From Gentiana macrophylla (Eukaryota; Streptophyta; Magnoliopsida; Gentianales; Gentianaceae), in assembly GCA_026214975.1 (NCBI GenBank), contig CM047809.1:32523977-32587976 (forward strand): a DNA stretch of 64,000 bases. The letters are read 5' to 3'. Under the pieces are notes generated by a model. The model had not been told where the DNA came from and did not search any database. It was given only the letters and a program-made list of their open reading frames with translations. This document shows positions 47,186 through 58,730 of this stretch, piece after piece (position 1 is the first letter of the stretch; each line of letters opens with the position of its first letter). The position numbers were made by a program, and so were the translations under genes.

Positions 47186-48079
47186 AAGAACTAAAAGCGT
47201 GAGTGTGTGTAGAAAATCAAACTTACAGTGCATTGCTTCATCAAGATTGATCGAGTACTACTCTTTCGATCGAAAATTACAAGTCCGGTTTCTTAAACTT
47301 GTAATAATTCCCGAGATCTTATGATTCAACTTTTCCTCTTTCATTTTATCTTGTGCCTTCATTCCCAAAGAATAGGACATTTCGTGATAATACCCTGCTA
47401 TTTGACTACTATCATCAGCAATCGGGAGCTTAATTACCTCATAGTGATATAGGACATTTCGTGATAATACCCTACTCACTCCAATCATTGGTAGCTACAT
47501 CCGATTTGTTCTTTTTATTTTTAAGTTGTTAATCATGTATAAGGAAGATAACCGATATTTGATTAATTTCGTGTAAATATGGTGCTTCGTTTTTAATTAA
47601 TATATCCGAACTTATTACCAAAATCGCTATGTTGCAAGTGTCATGAGGTAAGATCGAATATACTACTACTTATCTAATTTTTCCAATCTCAAGATATACC
47701 AAAATTTAGCTTTTACGCCACCATCTCTTTTTATAAGACGCATAAACTTGCGGTATTTCAAGGAAATGTAGACCAAAATAGCTAAAGCTCGGTTATTTAA
47801 TCACAATTGACAATTTTTTGAGTGAGGTCTTGATCACTCTAATCAAGGCCGAGGTAGGTTATTTGGCTATAGTTATATTTTTGTGGTGCCAAAATCAATA
47901 AACTTAATCCAATTCCAAATTCATAATTGTATTGAAAATGATTCTAAAATTTTACTTATAAATATCAATCATACTTATATAATTTTATAAAACAATATCT
48001 AATATTAATTACTCCATTATATAAACTTAAAATCTTCTTAAAATCTAAATTAGACATATAATATAATTATATTTATTTA

Positions 48080-48110
<31 letters not shown>

Positions 48111-48433
48111 GAAAATTTTAATGAATTTTCTAACCTAACTCTACTCCCCACTTACTTAAGTGACATCGTCTCCGATGGTCAATAAGTAGTAAAGTAAAGA
48201 GTAGGTTCAAAATGAAATTAAAATTATCTATCAACGTTATTTTTCCGATTTTATTTTAGCGTATACTAATTATATCATTAAATAAAAACAAACAACTAAA
48301 AAAACTAAGACATATATATTAAACAAGATACATTATTACAAACTTAACTAAAGAACTTCAAACTTAACTTAATTTAACTTATTAAAACTTAAATATTACT
48401 AACAAACCACTAACAACTCTCTAGATGGTAGAT
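46741..48433. other. Athila-like non-coding 3' region
   Basis: AT-rich. It contains a long poly(T) tract (about 47128-47179) and a 25-bp direct repeat (47372-47396 and 47449-47473, core GGACATTTCGTGATAATACC, period 77 bp). No coding sequence recognised. Confidence 0.6.
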
Positions 48434-49127
48434 TTAACAACCCGGTGTATCAACTGGTAGCAATCCAAACCGACTATCTCTAGACGGAAAAATTTCATCC
48501 GTCTCCAGCTCTTCTACTCCATTCAGAAGAATACACAAACGTGATATCAACCAAGAATTAGGCATAGGCTTCCCCCTACTACCTCTGGCTATTGCAAACT
48601 CCAACACTGTCCTTTGAATCAATATACCCCAATCAACAAATACACCGAATGCCAAAGCAAAAAGTAGAAGCATTTCATTCTCAGCCAAACTTCCAAAATC
48701 CCAGGTGGGATAAACTCGAGAATTTATAAAATGCTTCCACGCTTTTAGATGTGGAAGTAAAGCTCGTGTTGACATGTCGTGATTTGTATCAAAAAGCGGG
48801 AACAGACATTGGAATGACTCGTGTACTTTATTCAAATGATTAGAGGGATTTTGTAGTCCCCATTGCATTTCAAAATGTGGCATAGAAACTGGTGGAATTT
48901 CAAAAATTTGGTTGATAATAGATGAAGAGAAGGGAACAGCCACTCCTCTTACTAGAACAATCTGTGTGATATCGATCATAGATGTCGTCATAAGCGCAGA
49001 ATAAAATTCTCGCACTATCGAGACATTTACCCGCCCTCTCGTGTATCGACAAATTTTTTCCAACCAAACTCCTAATGAGAGTTTTACCCCATCGATCAAT
49101 TTTATCAAAATTCAAACCTTTCTCCAA
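48434..49127 (-). CDS. Athila-like extra ORF B (plant-transposon-type protein)
   Basis: An open frame of 224 residues, the longest in this element. Motifs: RGRVNVSIVREFYSAL near the start, VRGVAVPFSSSIINQIFEIP, then LKAWKHFINSRVYPTW and FVDWGILIQRTVLEFA. This pattern is that of the putative plant transposon protein domain found next to Athila-like pol genes. A shifted frame (48900-49127) supplies extra N-terminal sequence. The function is unknown. It lacks any clear membrane segment, so I would not call it an envelope protein. It is probably a 5'-truncated copy. Confidence 0.7.
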
Positions 49128-49448
49128 TAGATTGGAGAATTAGCAAAACGAGGTGTAAATTTATACTCTCATTAGAGGCTTGCGATTCGGATGATCCGTG
49201 TATTAGGCTCGTAAGAATTTACAGATGGTGAGGAGCGGTTCGACATTTTTAAAACTTGATAAAAATAAAATTACAGTTGGAAGTAGATAGATAAAGTGAA
49301 AGAAATGGTATCCTTTCCTCATTCCCTGGCCTCCTTTATATAGATAGAAAGTAATACATACGTGGATGAACGAGATGACACTCAAAAATGAGTCATGTCG
49401 TTTCCCTTCACGGATCGGGCCGTAGTATAGGCCGGACCGGTCCGGCCT

Positions 49449-50203
49449 CATCCTCGCTTTTATCGAGGGATGGAGAGGTGAAAGTCAATTTGAACTTTGG
49501 TTATTTTTACTTCACGTGCCTATTACTAACTCTTTCCTCAAGATACATTGTAAAGTTAATTTAACTTGATACGAACGGATAAAACGACACATTATATTTT
49601 ATAAAATGACGAGTAATTATACTAAAATTATTTTTGGTTTTTTTTTTTTTTTTTATAGTTTTTATAAAACTTAACCGATTTAAAATGCAAACCAAATTTT
49701 TATAAAATCTATTGTAACATCAAAGTAAACTAAAATTGAAAACAAACCAATAGTTAAATGACAAAAGTCGAATGCAATAAAATGTGTAGTAAACATGTTT
49801 AATCAATCATTAAAATTTAATCTTCATCATAATCTTCCTCCGGATCAACTTGAAAACTCGAACTTGGAAACGATCGAGAAGTCGATGGATGAGCCAAGTC
49901 GTGGTCCCGATCGAACTATCAAGACCCATCGAACTCATGCCAGACGTGACATGTGCATACTCGCGTGAATCCTCCCAACTCGACATCGCGGTCTCTCGAA
50001 CACTGTTAAAATACACCGCCCACTAGATTGGCTTCCAAAAGGATATGACGATGGATGAAAGCTCGATCGTGGTGGAATAGTGTTTCCCACCGTGGTAAGG
50101 TATATGGATCGATCGACAAGGTGGATAGGCAGATCATCAAAGTAGGATTACGGCTAAATCGCCGCTCCTTCTTAAACCTCTACGAATATCATCACACCAC
50201 CGC
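49449..50203. other. Spacer between the two Athila-like extra ORFs
   Basis: AT-rich, with short minus-strand frames (for example 49810-50016) of no recognised domain. The perfect 20-bp palindrome at 49429-49448 is just to its left. Confidence 0.5.
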
Positions 50204-51069
50204 TTAGCTCTCAAATAATAAAGCCACATTGGCTTGACCACGCGCAACATCTGTCACTAAAGATTGAAACATGTCATATGTGATAGTGTTGGAGAAAGGA
50301 GTTTGTTGAGGCTGACTAGAAAAAGATGGAAAAGAAGAAGATGTAAAAACTGGTGGAGCTGGCTGAGTTTGACGCCTTCTAAGCAAAGAGCTAATACTAC
50401 CATCCGGAAGACTAGTCAAACCAGGTCCAATCGATTTCCATCGCCGAGATAACTTGTCATTAGGCAGGAATGGTACTCCCAACCTACGACATAAATCAGA
50501 GATAAAACAAGGGAAGTAAAGATGACTCCCTGGTCTGGCGATGACAATACTCTCAAAAATCCTCTTAAACATGACCTTTCCAACATCCACTCTAACATCA
50601 TTTACTATAGCCCAAGCGATGCATACATCTTCCTTTCCAAAAGCAAAGGTGTTTACGAGAAGGATAGAGATTATGGCTAATAAATCTTTTAATTGCCCTT
50701 AAACCTCTAAAACAGCCTCCCGTAATTAAACCGATTTTCAACCCACACCGCTGTCGGGTCAAAACACCTGGGCTCGTAGGGCCCGCTTCAAAACTAGCAG
50801 GATCATCTAAATTATAGACTACCCCGTAATCCTCCTCATCAGAAAACCTCAACTCCTAAAATTGCATTAATGACGGCAGGTTAAAAGGAATATTTCTCGC
50901 TCGTAGTGGTACAGCTCGATCGAGTAAGTCGTTTCTTCGACATAGTAGATAAAACCGAATAAAACTCGCCTACTATAGTCGTGTTAATCTCACCTTCCCT
51001 TCTCGTCGCTAAATCTAACCACCGACGCCTTCTAAAGATATTTTTGACTTCATCACCTAAGTCATCCAA
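50204..51069 (-). pseudogene. Athila-like extra ORF A, broken homologue of ORF B
   Basis: Frames 50881-51069, 50598-50852 and 50204-50601 carry, in order, GEINTTIVGEFYSVL, LRAIKRFISHNLYPSR and DVGKVMFKRIFESIVIARPG, which line up with REFYSAL, LKAWKHFINSRVYPT and DWGILIQRTVLEFAIARG of ORF B. Frameshifts separate the parts. The C-terminal tail is Ser-, Pro- and Gln-rich. It is either a tandem duplicate or the intact-length form of which ORF B is a relative. Confidence 0.65.
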
Positions 51070-52840
51070 GTCTAATCCTTTTCAAACGTAACATCACACT
51101 TACTATAAATTTTTGTATAAGCTTTCTTAGCCTCGTGTGATGCGGTTCTTTCAAAACTTACGCCTTCCTCCTCAGTGATAAAATTATCGTGCCTACGACA
51201 GAGTTGAAATTGGAATTTTGATTTTCTCTTTTAGAGACTCTAGTACTGACTCACCCATTCTACGATATTGGTAATGCCAATCAACAACAAAAACAACAAC
51301 AAAACAAAGAAAAATTAATAATGTCACAACACACTCAAAAATCAAAACAGCTTGAAATTAATCTAAAAATTATGAAAAATACTAAATTAACAACTAAATA
51401 AACTAGATTATACCTTATAGTGTAAAAACGTTGAAAAGTAGGCCGGAAAAGTGTTAAAGTCGCCGGAATGAATGGAGCTTGTTCTTGACCCTTTTGAATT
51501 TTCCACTTTGTGTTGAAGAGAGAGATGATAATGAGAAGAAATCAAGTAGTGGTGTAGTGTGAGATGAATTTTTGTGGAAGAAAAGTAAAAAAATTCGTAA
51601 GGTGGGGTTTGGGGTAAAAGTGGTCATGTTAGAAAAATTAGGGAAGAAGAAGAAGAAAAGAAGGGTCCCCGCTTTTTTATGTTTTAGACCCTGACCGGTC
51701 CGGTATAAGCTTGGATCGGTCCGTGAACAAATTTTTCTGTTTTTTGATTTTTTATGATTTTTGAATAAAACTTATACAAATTCTAATAAAACTTAATTAA
51801 AGTCTTAAAATAAGTTTATTAAAATAAAATTTGAAGGAACTTTTATAACAATTTATAAAAATTTAATAAAATCCTTATAACACTTTAATAAAAGCTTATA
51901 AAAATTTAATAAATTTATATCAATTTTATAAAACGCTTAAATTAAAACAACTTTTATAAAACTTTTATAAAACTCCTCAAATTTTCATAAAGATCCAATT
52001 TTATAAAATTTCTAAGTTATGCTAAAATTTTATAAAATAAAATAAAATAAAAGACTCAAACTTAAGTGGGTTCTCGATTCTTCAATTTCTAAATCTTCCA
52101 AAGTTTCGATATAACGCCGATCAACCTAACTCCTAAAAACGAGGCATTTGAATTATCTCTCGAATTCCATCGATTTTCGGATAACCACCTAATCGCTCCT
52201 TCCTAACAATATTCAAACACTCATCCGGGATTTGGTTGTGTTTTTCCCACAAACATTCAACATGTTCACTTTTTCCACAGATTCTCGTGATCTCATTAGA
52301 AACTTTGCCCTTCTTTTATCGCACTTCTTGATGTTCCATTACATACTTCTCTTAATCTAATCTCTCTCAACAATTTCTTGTTTTGTTCAAAACTAAAGCT
52401 TCTATAGAAAACGCGACATCTTTATCAAGGCCTAATTTCAAAAGTAAAATAAAACTCCTATTCTATCTAAAAGACATCCAGCTTCTTTTACGCCTATCCG
52501 GTAAAAGATTTAAAAGAGTTTAAACATAATTAAATTTACGTAAAAGTAGAGTAAAGATAGATAGCACCGGTATTTGGCCGATTCCAGTTTCGCTTTTCGC
52601 TTTTCATTTTTCCTCCGCTTTTTTGGGCTTGTCGGGGATCAATCAAAGAAGATTATTTCTTCTTTCAAAGGTGATTCCTTCTCCTCCACAAATAACTTTA
52701 CTCTCGTGTCCATTGGCTATAAAAGTTGTATTTCCATCGCTTAGTCCAACAAACCCAGCTTTGTAAACCCGTGTTACTTTAAATGGACTCGCCCATCTTG
52801 ATTTAAGCTTACCGAAACAACTTTAAACGTGAATTGTACA
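51070..52840. other. AT-rich Athila-like spacer between pol and extra ORFs
   Basis: Very AT-rich, dominated by short TTTATAAAA-like words at about 51760-52050. A ACCGGTCCGG...GGATCGGTCCG pair lies at 51693-51723. No gene recognised. Confidence 0.5.
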
Positions 52841-52849
52841 AAAGCACTC

Positions 52850-53750
52850 GATCACCTACATGGAACTCACGCTAAAGATTCTCTTATCATGGAAAGACTT
52901 TCATGCTCCTTGTAGATTCGAGCGCTTTCATAAGAATCGAGACTAAATTCTTCTAGTTCACAAATGAAGCAATCTATGATCACCGACAACTTTAGGATCG
53001 TAAATTTAGAAATCTAATAGCCTGTAAGGCTCGGTGTTCTAACTCAACTGGGAGATGACATGACTTACCAAAGACTAGCTTATAGGAGAACAACCTATTG
53101 GTGTTTTAAAAGTCGCTCAGACGCCCATAACGCATCATCTAATTTAATTGCCCAGCTTTTACGATTTGAATCAACTGCTTTTTCCACGATTCTTTTGATT
53201 TCTATTTGACACCTCTACCGACCACCGGTTTCATGGATGATAGTATGCTCCTAGTTTATGTGTTACACCATATTTCTCAATTAACTTAGTAAATGGTCTA
53301 TTACAAAAGTGTGAACCTCTATCGCTAATGATTGCCCTCGAATGCCATATCTAGTGAATATGTTCTTTTAAGGAATCGATGACAACCTTGGTATCATTAG
53401 TGGGAAGAGCTTCACTTTCTACCCATTTTGAAACATAATCTACCATTACAAGAATAAATCTTTTTCCAAACGATATAGAAAAGGTCCCATGAAATCTATA
53501 CCCCAAACATCAAATAACTCACATTCTAAAATAGGTTGCATAGGCATTTCATGTTTTCTAGATACATTTCCCATTTTTGACAAGATTCACAAGATTTAAC
53601 ATATTTATAAGCATCTTTATATAATGTAGGCCAATAAAACCACATTGTAAAACTTTAAAAGCAGCTTTTCCATCCTCCATGATGACCTCCTCGCCTCACG
53701 ATCATGACAAAATGATAAAATACTTAAAATTTCATTATCAGTGCACATTT
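52850..53750 (-). pseudogene. Athila-like integrase
   Basis: Minus-strand frames carry [19 protein letters not shown] (first Asp), then AIISDRGSHFCN (second Asp) and KYGVTHKLGAYYHP, the Gypsy integrase core. Zinc-binding cysteines (LVNLVKNG region) precede it. Several stops are present. Confidence 0.75.
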
Positions 53751-54029
53751 TCCGATTATCCCATCCGAACATTTACGGAAAAGGTCCGGTTCCTCCCAAG
53801 AATAAAATTTTAAGTCATAAAAGAATTTCTTTTTTTCACGCCAAGTCCAATGAGACGGAATATAATCACAAAGTTAAGTAATTAATGATATCTCCAAACC
53901 AAGGTGAGATTTTTAGAGGGAATTCTATTTTTAATAATTGCATGGTTGAAGGAGTATCTATTCTAAATAGTTGTTCATCAGAAATGAATCTTTAATTTCA
54001 TTCCCTATCTCTTCCTCGCCTCCATTCTA

Positions 54030-54500
54030 CTTAGGTGATCTCACACTACGCTTTCACTTCCTTTTATCTTTAATTTCAATATCAAATTCTTGTAGTAGGA
54101 GAATCCATCTAAGAAGACGTGGTTTCAGATCCTTCTTACTCAAGAATACTTCAGAGTCGAATGGTCTCAGGTAGACTATTACCTTAGAACCGACAATATA
54201 CGATCTAAACTTATCTAAGGCAAAAATCACACCAACAGCTCCTTTTTCAGAGTTGCATAATTTAGTTGAGTCTGCGTTTAATGTGTGGGATGCATAGTAA
54301 ATAGCTTTGAGAATTCTATTGTACCTTTGACCTAAAACACTCCTACAACTAAATCACTAGCATCACACATAATTTCAAAAGGTAAATTCCACCTGGTGCT
54401 ACCAAACTCGGTGCAAGAATCAACTTCGCTTTGTGGTCTTAAATGCTTCCATACATTTACTATCAAAGTTAAAAGATACTTTTTTCAAGCAAATGACTTA
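54030..54500 (-). pseudogene. Athila-like RNase H
   Basis: On the minus strand, PFEIMCDASDLVVGVVLGQR, ILKAIYYASHTLNADSTKL, NSEKGAVGVIFALDKFRSYI and IVYLR match the RNase H part of Gypsy pol, with the catalytic Asp of CDAS and Glu of SEKG present. Frame changes occur. Confidence 0.8.
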
Positions 54501-54549
54501 AAGGCTTTGCTATCTTTGAAATCTGCAATAAATCTCCTATAAAATCCTC

Positions 54550-55160
54550 GCATGTCCAAGAAATCCTCTTAGAGTCCTTAGATTAATCGTGGTATGTAAT
54601 TTTTCAATCACCTCGACTTTAGCTTTATCAACTTCAATTCCTATTTGAGAGATTCTATGACCTAAAACAATTCCTTCTCGATACCATTAAATGACATTTT
54701 TCCCCGTTTAGAACTAAATTGGTATCCTCACAACGTTGTAAAACTCTTTCTAAGTGCGACAAACACTTACCAAAAGAATCTCCATAAACACTAAAGTCGC
54801 CCATAAAAATTTCTAAGAATTTCTCAACCATATCGTAAAATATAGACATCATACATCTTTGAAACGAAAGCAGAGCATTACATAAACCAAACGGCATTCT
54901 TTTATACGCAAAAGTTCCATAAGGACATGTGAAAGTAGTCTTTTCTCTATCTCCCCCGCAATGAAGATCTCAGAATAACTCGAATAACCATCTAAGAAAC
55001 AAGAATACTTATGACCACTTAAACGCTCCAACATTTGAACTATGAATGGAAGTGGATGATGATCTTTCTTAGTATGATCATTTAGTTTTCTAAAATCAAT
55101 GCACATTCGATATCCTCGTAATTTCCCTTGTTGGAATCCATTCATTCTTATCATTCTCTT
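54550..55160 (-). pseudogene. Athila-like reverse transcriptase
   Basis: Frames 54849-55154 and 54655-54897: RMCIDFRKLNDHTKKDHHPLP, SCFLDGYSSY (first catalytic Asp), MPFGLCNAL, and then the YXDD-equivalent, which reads F-M-G-D-F near 54797-54806 instead of F-M-D-D-F. One catalytic aspartate codon (GAC) is GGC. With the frame changes the enzyme is dead unless that base is a sequencing error. Confidence 0.85.
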
Positions 55161-55480
55161 TCACCGTGAAACCTCCTTTCTTTGGTACAACTTGAGTTGG
55201 ACTCACCCATTCACTATCTCGATATAGAAAGATTATCCCCATTTCTAATAGCTTAATGACCTCTTTCTTGACGATTAATCAGAATTGGTTGAGGCGGCGT
55301 TATGTTGAATACAAGGTTTAGCATCCTCTTCGTAATTATCTTATGAACACAAATCTCGTGGCTAATACTCGAATATCGGCAATCGCCCATCCAAAAGCTT
55401 TCTTATGCTTTCTTAACATTCTTATTAATTGATCTTCTTGTCGCTTAGTTAAAGTAGATGATATAATAATCGGTAATAGA

Positions 55481-56240
55481 TTATCGCTTTAGAAAAACAT
55501 ATTTCAGATTTAAAGGTAACGGTTTCAATTCCAGATTCTTTGGCGGATCTTCTATTGATGATTTAAGAACTGGTCCTTCTAGTTCTAACTCCAAATACTT
55601 ATGCCATGGTGGCTTAAAAGTAAAGCTTCCTTTATCTAGAGAAAGGATTATCTCTTTCATTTCAATGTCTTCCTCATCTTCTTTATAGATAGACAGAGTT
55701 AAGCATTCTTCTAACCTGTCTTCAAAAGTTGGTAACTCGATTATCATAGATGTAATGAATATCTTCTATAAAAGAACATGATTCTCGTGATGTATATGGA
55801 TGGTTCATAGCTTTAAAAATATTGAAAGCAACTTCATCTTCATTGACTCTCAAAATTAACTCTCCTTTATGAACATCGATTAAAGTTCTTCCTGTAGCTA
55901 GAAATGGACGACCTAGAATAAGAGGCGCTGAATATCCTTCTTCCATTTCCATAACTACAAAATCTACTGGAAAATAGAATTTGTCTACTTTAACCAGTAC
56001 ATCCTTAATCATTCCTTTAGGGTACTTAATCGATCTATCTGCCATTTGCAGAGTCATTTCAGCCTTAGTAAGCTTTCCTATGCCTAGCTTTTTATAATCC
56101 TCATAAGACATGAGATTTATACTAGCTCCAAGATCACATAAGACTTTCTTAAAAAGAAATCCTCCAATTTCACATGGAATCGTAAAACTTCCGGGATCTT
56201 TCAGTTTAGGTGGTAACTTATGCCGCAGACTGCGTAACAT
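55481..56240 (-). pseudogene. Athila-like retropepsin protease and linker
   Basis: Frame 55722-56240 (172 residues): LPPKLKDPGSFTIPCEIGG, CDLGASINLM (active site with the Leu-variant usual in Athila), RSIKYPKGMIKDVLVKVD, LILGRPFLATGRTLIDVHKG. Frame 55481-55747 continues with acidic linker sequence (EECLTLSIYKEDEED) toward reverse transcriptase. It is the best-preserved pol segment of this element. Confidence 0.9.
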
Positions 56241-56859
56241 TCTTCATTTAGGCATATATTCTCATATTCCTCTAATTTTTTCTTATTTGATAGTATCTCT
56301 TTCTTAAACTTTCCATAGGCAGTATATTAATCGTAGCTTCAATAACAGGATATTAACATGAAGATGACTAAAGGTATCAAGGAAACGAGCATACTTTTAT
56401 CGCTTTTGCCTTTTGATTTGATCTTTAGAGAGGGTAGGTAAAGATTCTAAATCTATAACCTTTGGCTCCTTAGTCAATTTCTCTTTCCTTTTCCTTAAAC
56501 CTTTGAGTATTACTTAGTCGCCATGTTTTGTGTTCTTGAATTTTTCCTTTAAATTGTTCCCCTAATCAATCTCGCTTTGATTTTTCGATTCTTCCTGCTT
56601 CTCATTTATTCTAACATGTTCCTTGAATAAATTCCTTAAATCTTTATCCATAGGGTCTTTCAAAATCCTTGGGATTTTTACCCAATTTTCACCTTCATTT
56701 TCGTGTTCCAAACTTATTCCTTTTCAAGAAATTATCTATAATTTCTTCTTCCTCGTCGCTGAATTCATCTTTATCTTTAGTTTCATCATTCTTTCCATCT
56801 AAATCATTTTCTACTTCATTATTCCCAACGCTTTTACTCCATTGCTTCCACTAAGCTTC

Positions 56860-58690
56860 CTACTTCTCGTAACCACAAAGATTTACCTCTCTTGGGTTTT
56901 CGCTGTTGCTTGGTAATCCTCCTGGGGTCCATCTGTTGTTACGCTCACCTTCCCTACTCAAATGATCTTCCATATTCCTCAACGAGGCTTCTATTGTTCT
57001 CATTCTCGTATCATGTCCACTCATAGATGTTTTTATTGTACTCATATCTTTAGTGATCGCACTCAATAGAAGTCATCATTGTTTCCATATTCTTAGCTTG
57101 AGTAGATACTACACCCATCATATTTTCCATTAGTTTTTCCCATTTTTCAACTCCTTTCGCAGTTGAGTTGAACTCGAAGTTATCGTATACTTTGAGTGGT
57201 ATGTTGAGGATAGGATCTTGGTAATGATTGTAAATTCTCGATTAGATGTACTTTCTTGATAAACTTGGTTATTATTCCTATATGGACTGGATATGGCGGT
57301 TGTCCTGGCTTACTAGGTTTTCAGACCATCGATAAGTAGGATGATCTCTTCTAATAGCATTGAATGAGTTTGAGTATGCATTGTTCAAATTCCTATGCTG
57401 CTGAAGAAAACTCACCTCCTCTCTTGAATATCCTGTTGGTTCTTCACTCCCTAACGCCACATTATCATGACTTGAGTATTCATTTGGTGTACTATTTTCC
57501 TAATTTTGGTTCTTATTCGTTGTAAACCATCAAATTTCCTACTCAAATTCTCCAAGTGTGCTAGAACTTCCAGATTAGACGACATTCTCTGCAAAAGCTA
57601 CTTTTCTCGTGCTAGAACCGGTTTCCCACATTCGTTATTTTTGGAAATCTTTTCTATAGCATCAGAATCGCTTGAGCTTCACTCATCATTAATCTAACCA
57701 CCACATGCATGATCTACATCCGCACGTGAGTCTTTTTCTCAATTTACTTATGTAAGAGTTGAATTTGCATATCTAAGGAATAACCATGATCGACACGCCT
57801 TAACAATTTTTTAAACCTTTCCCACGCATTCCCAAGAGTTTCCTCAGATCCTTGTCTAAAGTTAGCAACCTCGACTTTTAATTCCAAATTTCGGCCCAGA
57901 GTGAAATATTGTTTCGTAAATTCAGCTTTGAATCTCCTCCCAACTAGTAAGTGAATGATGTGGAAGAGACATAAACCAATCTCGGCCTCGCCCTTTTAAA
58001 GAAAAAGGAAACATAGTCATTCTCGTTAATTCCTTATGAGCACCTTGACTTTTGGTCAGATTGCACGCTTCTTCAAAAAGATAGAGATGATGATGTGGAT
58101 CTTCATCATCCTCTCCTAGAATTGGGCTCTTGCGCCAATTAAACCAAAAAGATGAGACTTAATTTCAAATTATTCGCTCCTTCATTAGGTAAAAGTATGG
58201 GATTATTAGTCCGGTTTCTTCTTACTGCTTGATCACATATAGTCTCGGGTTTGGTGGATTATTACGATTATTCGGTTCCGATTTTGATTATTTCTATTAT
58301 TATTATTATTAGGGTTAACAGTGGTTTTGTCCATGCCCTAGAGCATGTTCCCAATTCTTGTTCAGTGTTTCATCACCGATTTCAAACCATTCTCGTATTT
58401 CTGTGTGAAGATGATTCTTGGTCGATTTCCCGACTAGTATGACCTCGCTTACTCTCTACTTAATCGCCTTTCGTAAGTGTTTATGTCAGCTTATAAGGAA
58501 CGAGAGGGGCCTTACCACTTCGGTCATCAACTAACTAAAATAGAAAATAACACTAAATTGATAGTAGTAAAATTGGTAATTTACCTATAAGGTAACAACC
58601 AACTAAAAATAAAATAGAAATGAGATAAGAAAAGTGTTGACTTATTCTCTAGAATTTTAAGCTAATACAAGTAGTAACCATAGACACATA
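56860..58690 (-). pseudogene. Athila-like gag
   Basis: Reading leftward: DPHHHLYLFEEACN...GAHKEL, FPFSLKGRGRDWFMSLPHHS and LTSWEEI (retrotransposon gag core, about 57930-58120), with stops after it. Then YSNSFNAIRRDHPTYRWSEN (frame 57278-57460) and a coiled segment with the Athila hallmark GGLPSNSENPRE (frame 56860-57066). The frame is broken at many points. Confidence 0.8.
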
Positions 58691-58706
58691 AAAAGAAATT
58701 AGCGAC

Positions 58707-58724
58707 GTTCCCGCAACGGCGCCA
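58707..58724 (-). other. Athila-like primer-binding site (tRNA-Asp type)
   Basis: The minus strand reads TGGCGCCGTTGCGGGAAC, six bases from the LTR edge. Its first 12 bases are exactly complementary to the 3' end of plant tRNA-Asp (GCAACGGCGCCA). This fixes the element's orientation. Confidence 0.9.
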
Positions 58725-58730
58725 AAATTG

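Noticed and set aside
58707..58724. tRNA-Asp gene
   Set aside because: Only the 3' terminal complement is present, beside an LTR: it is a primer-binding site, not a tRNA gene.
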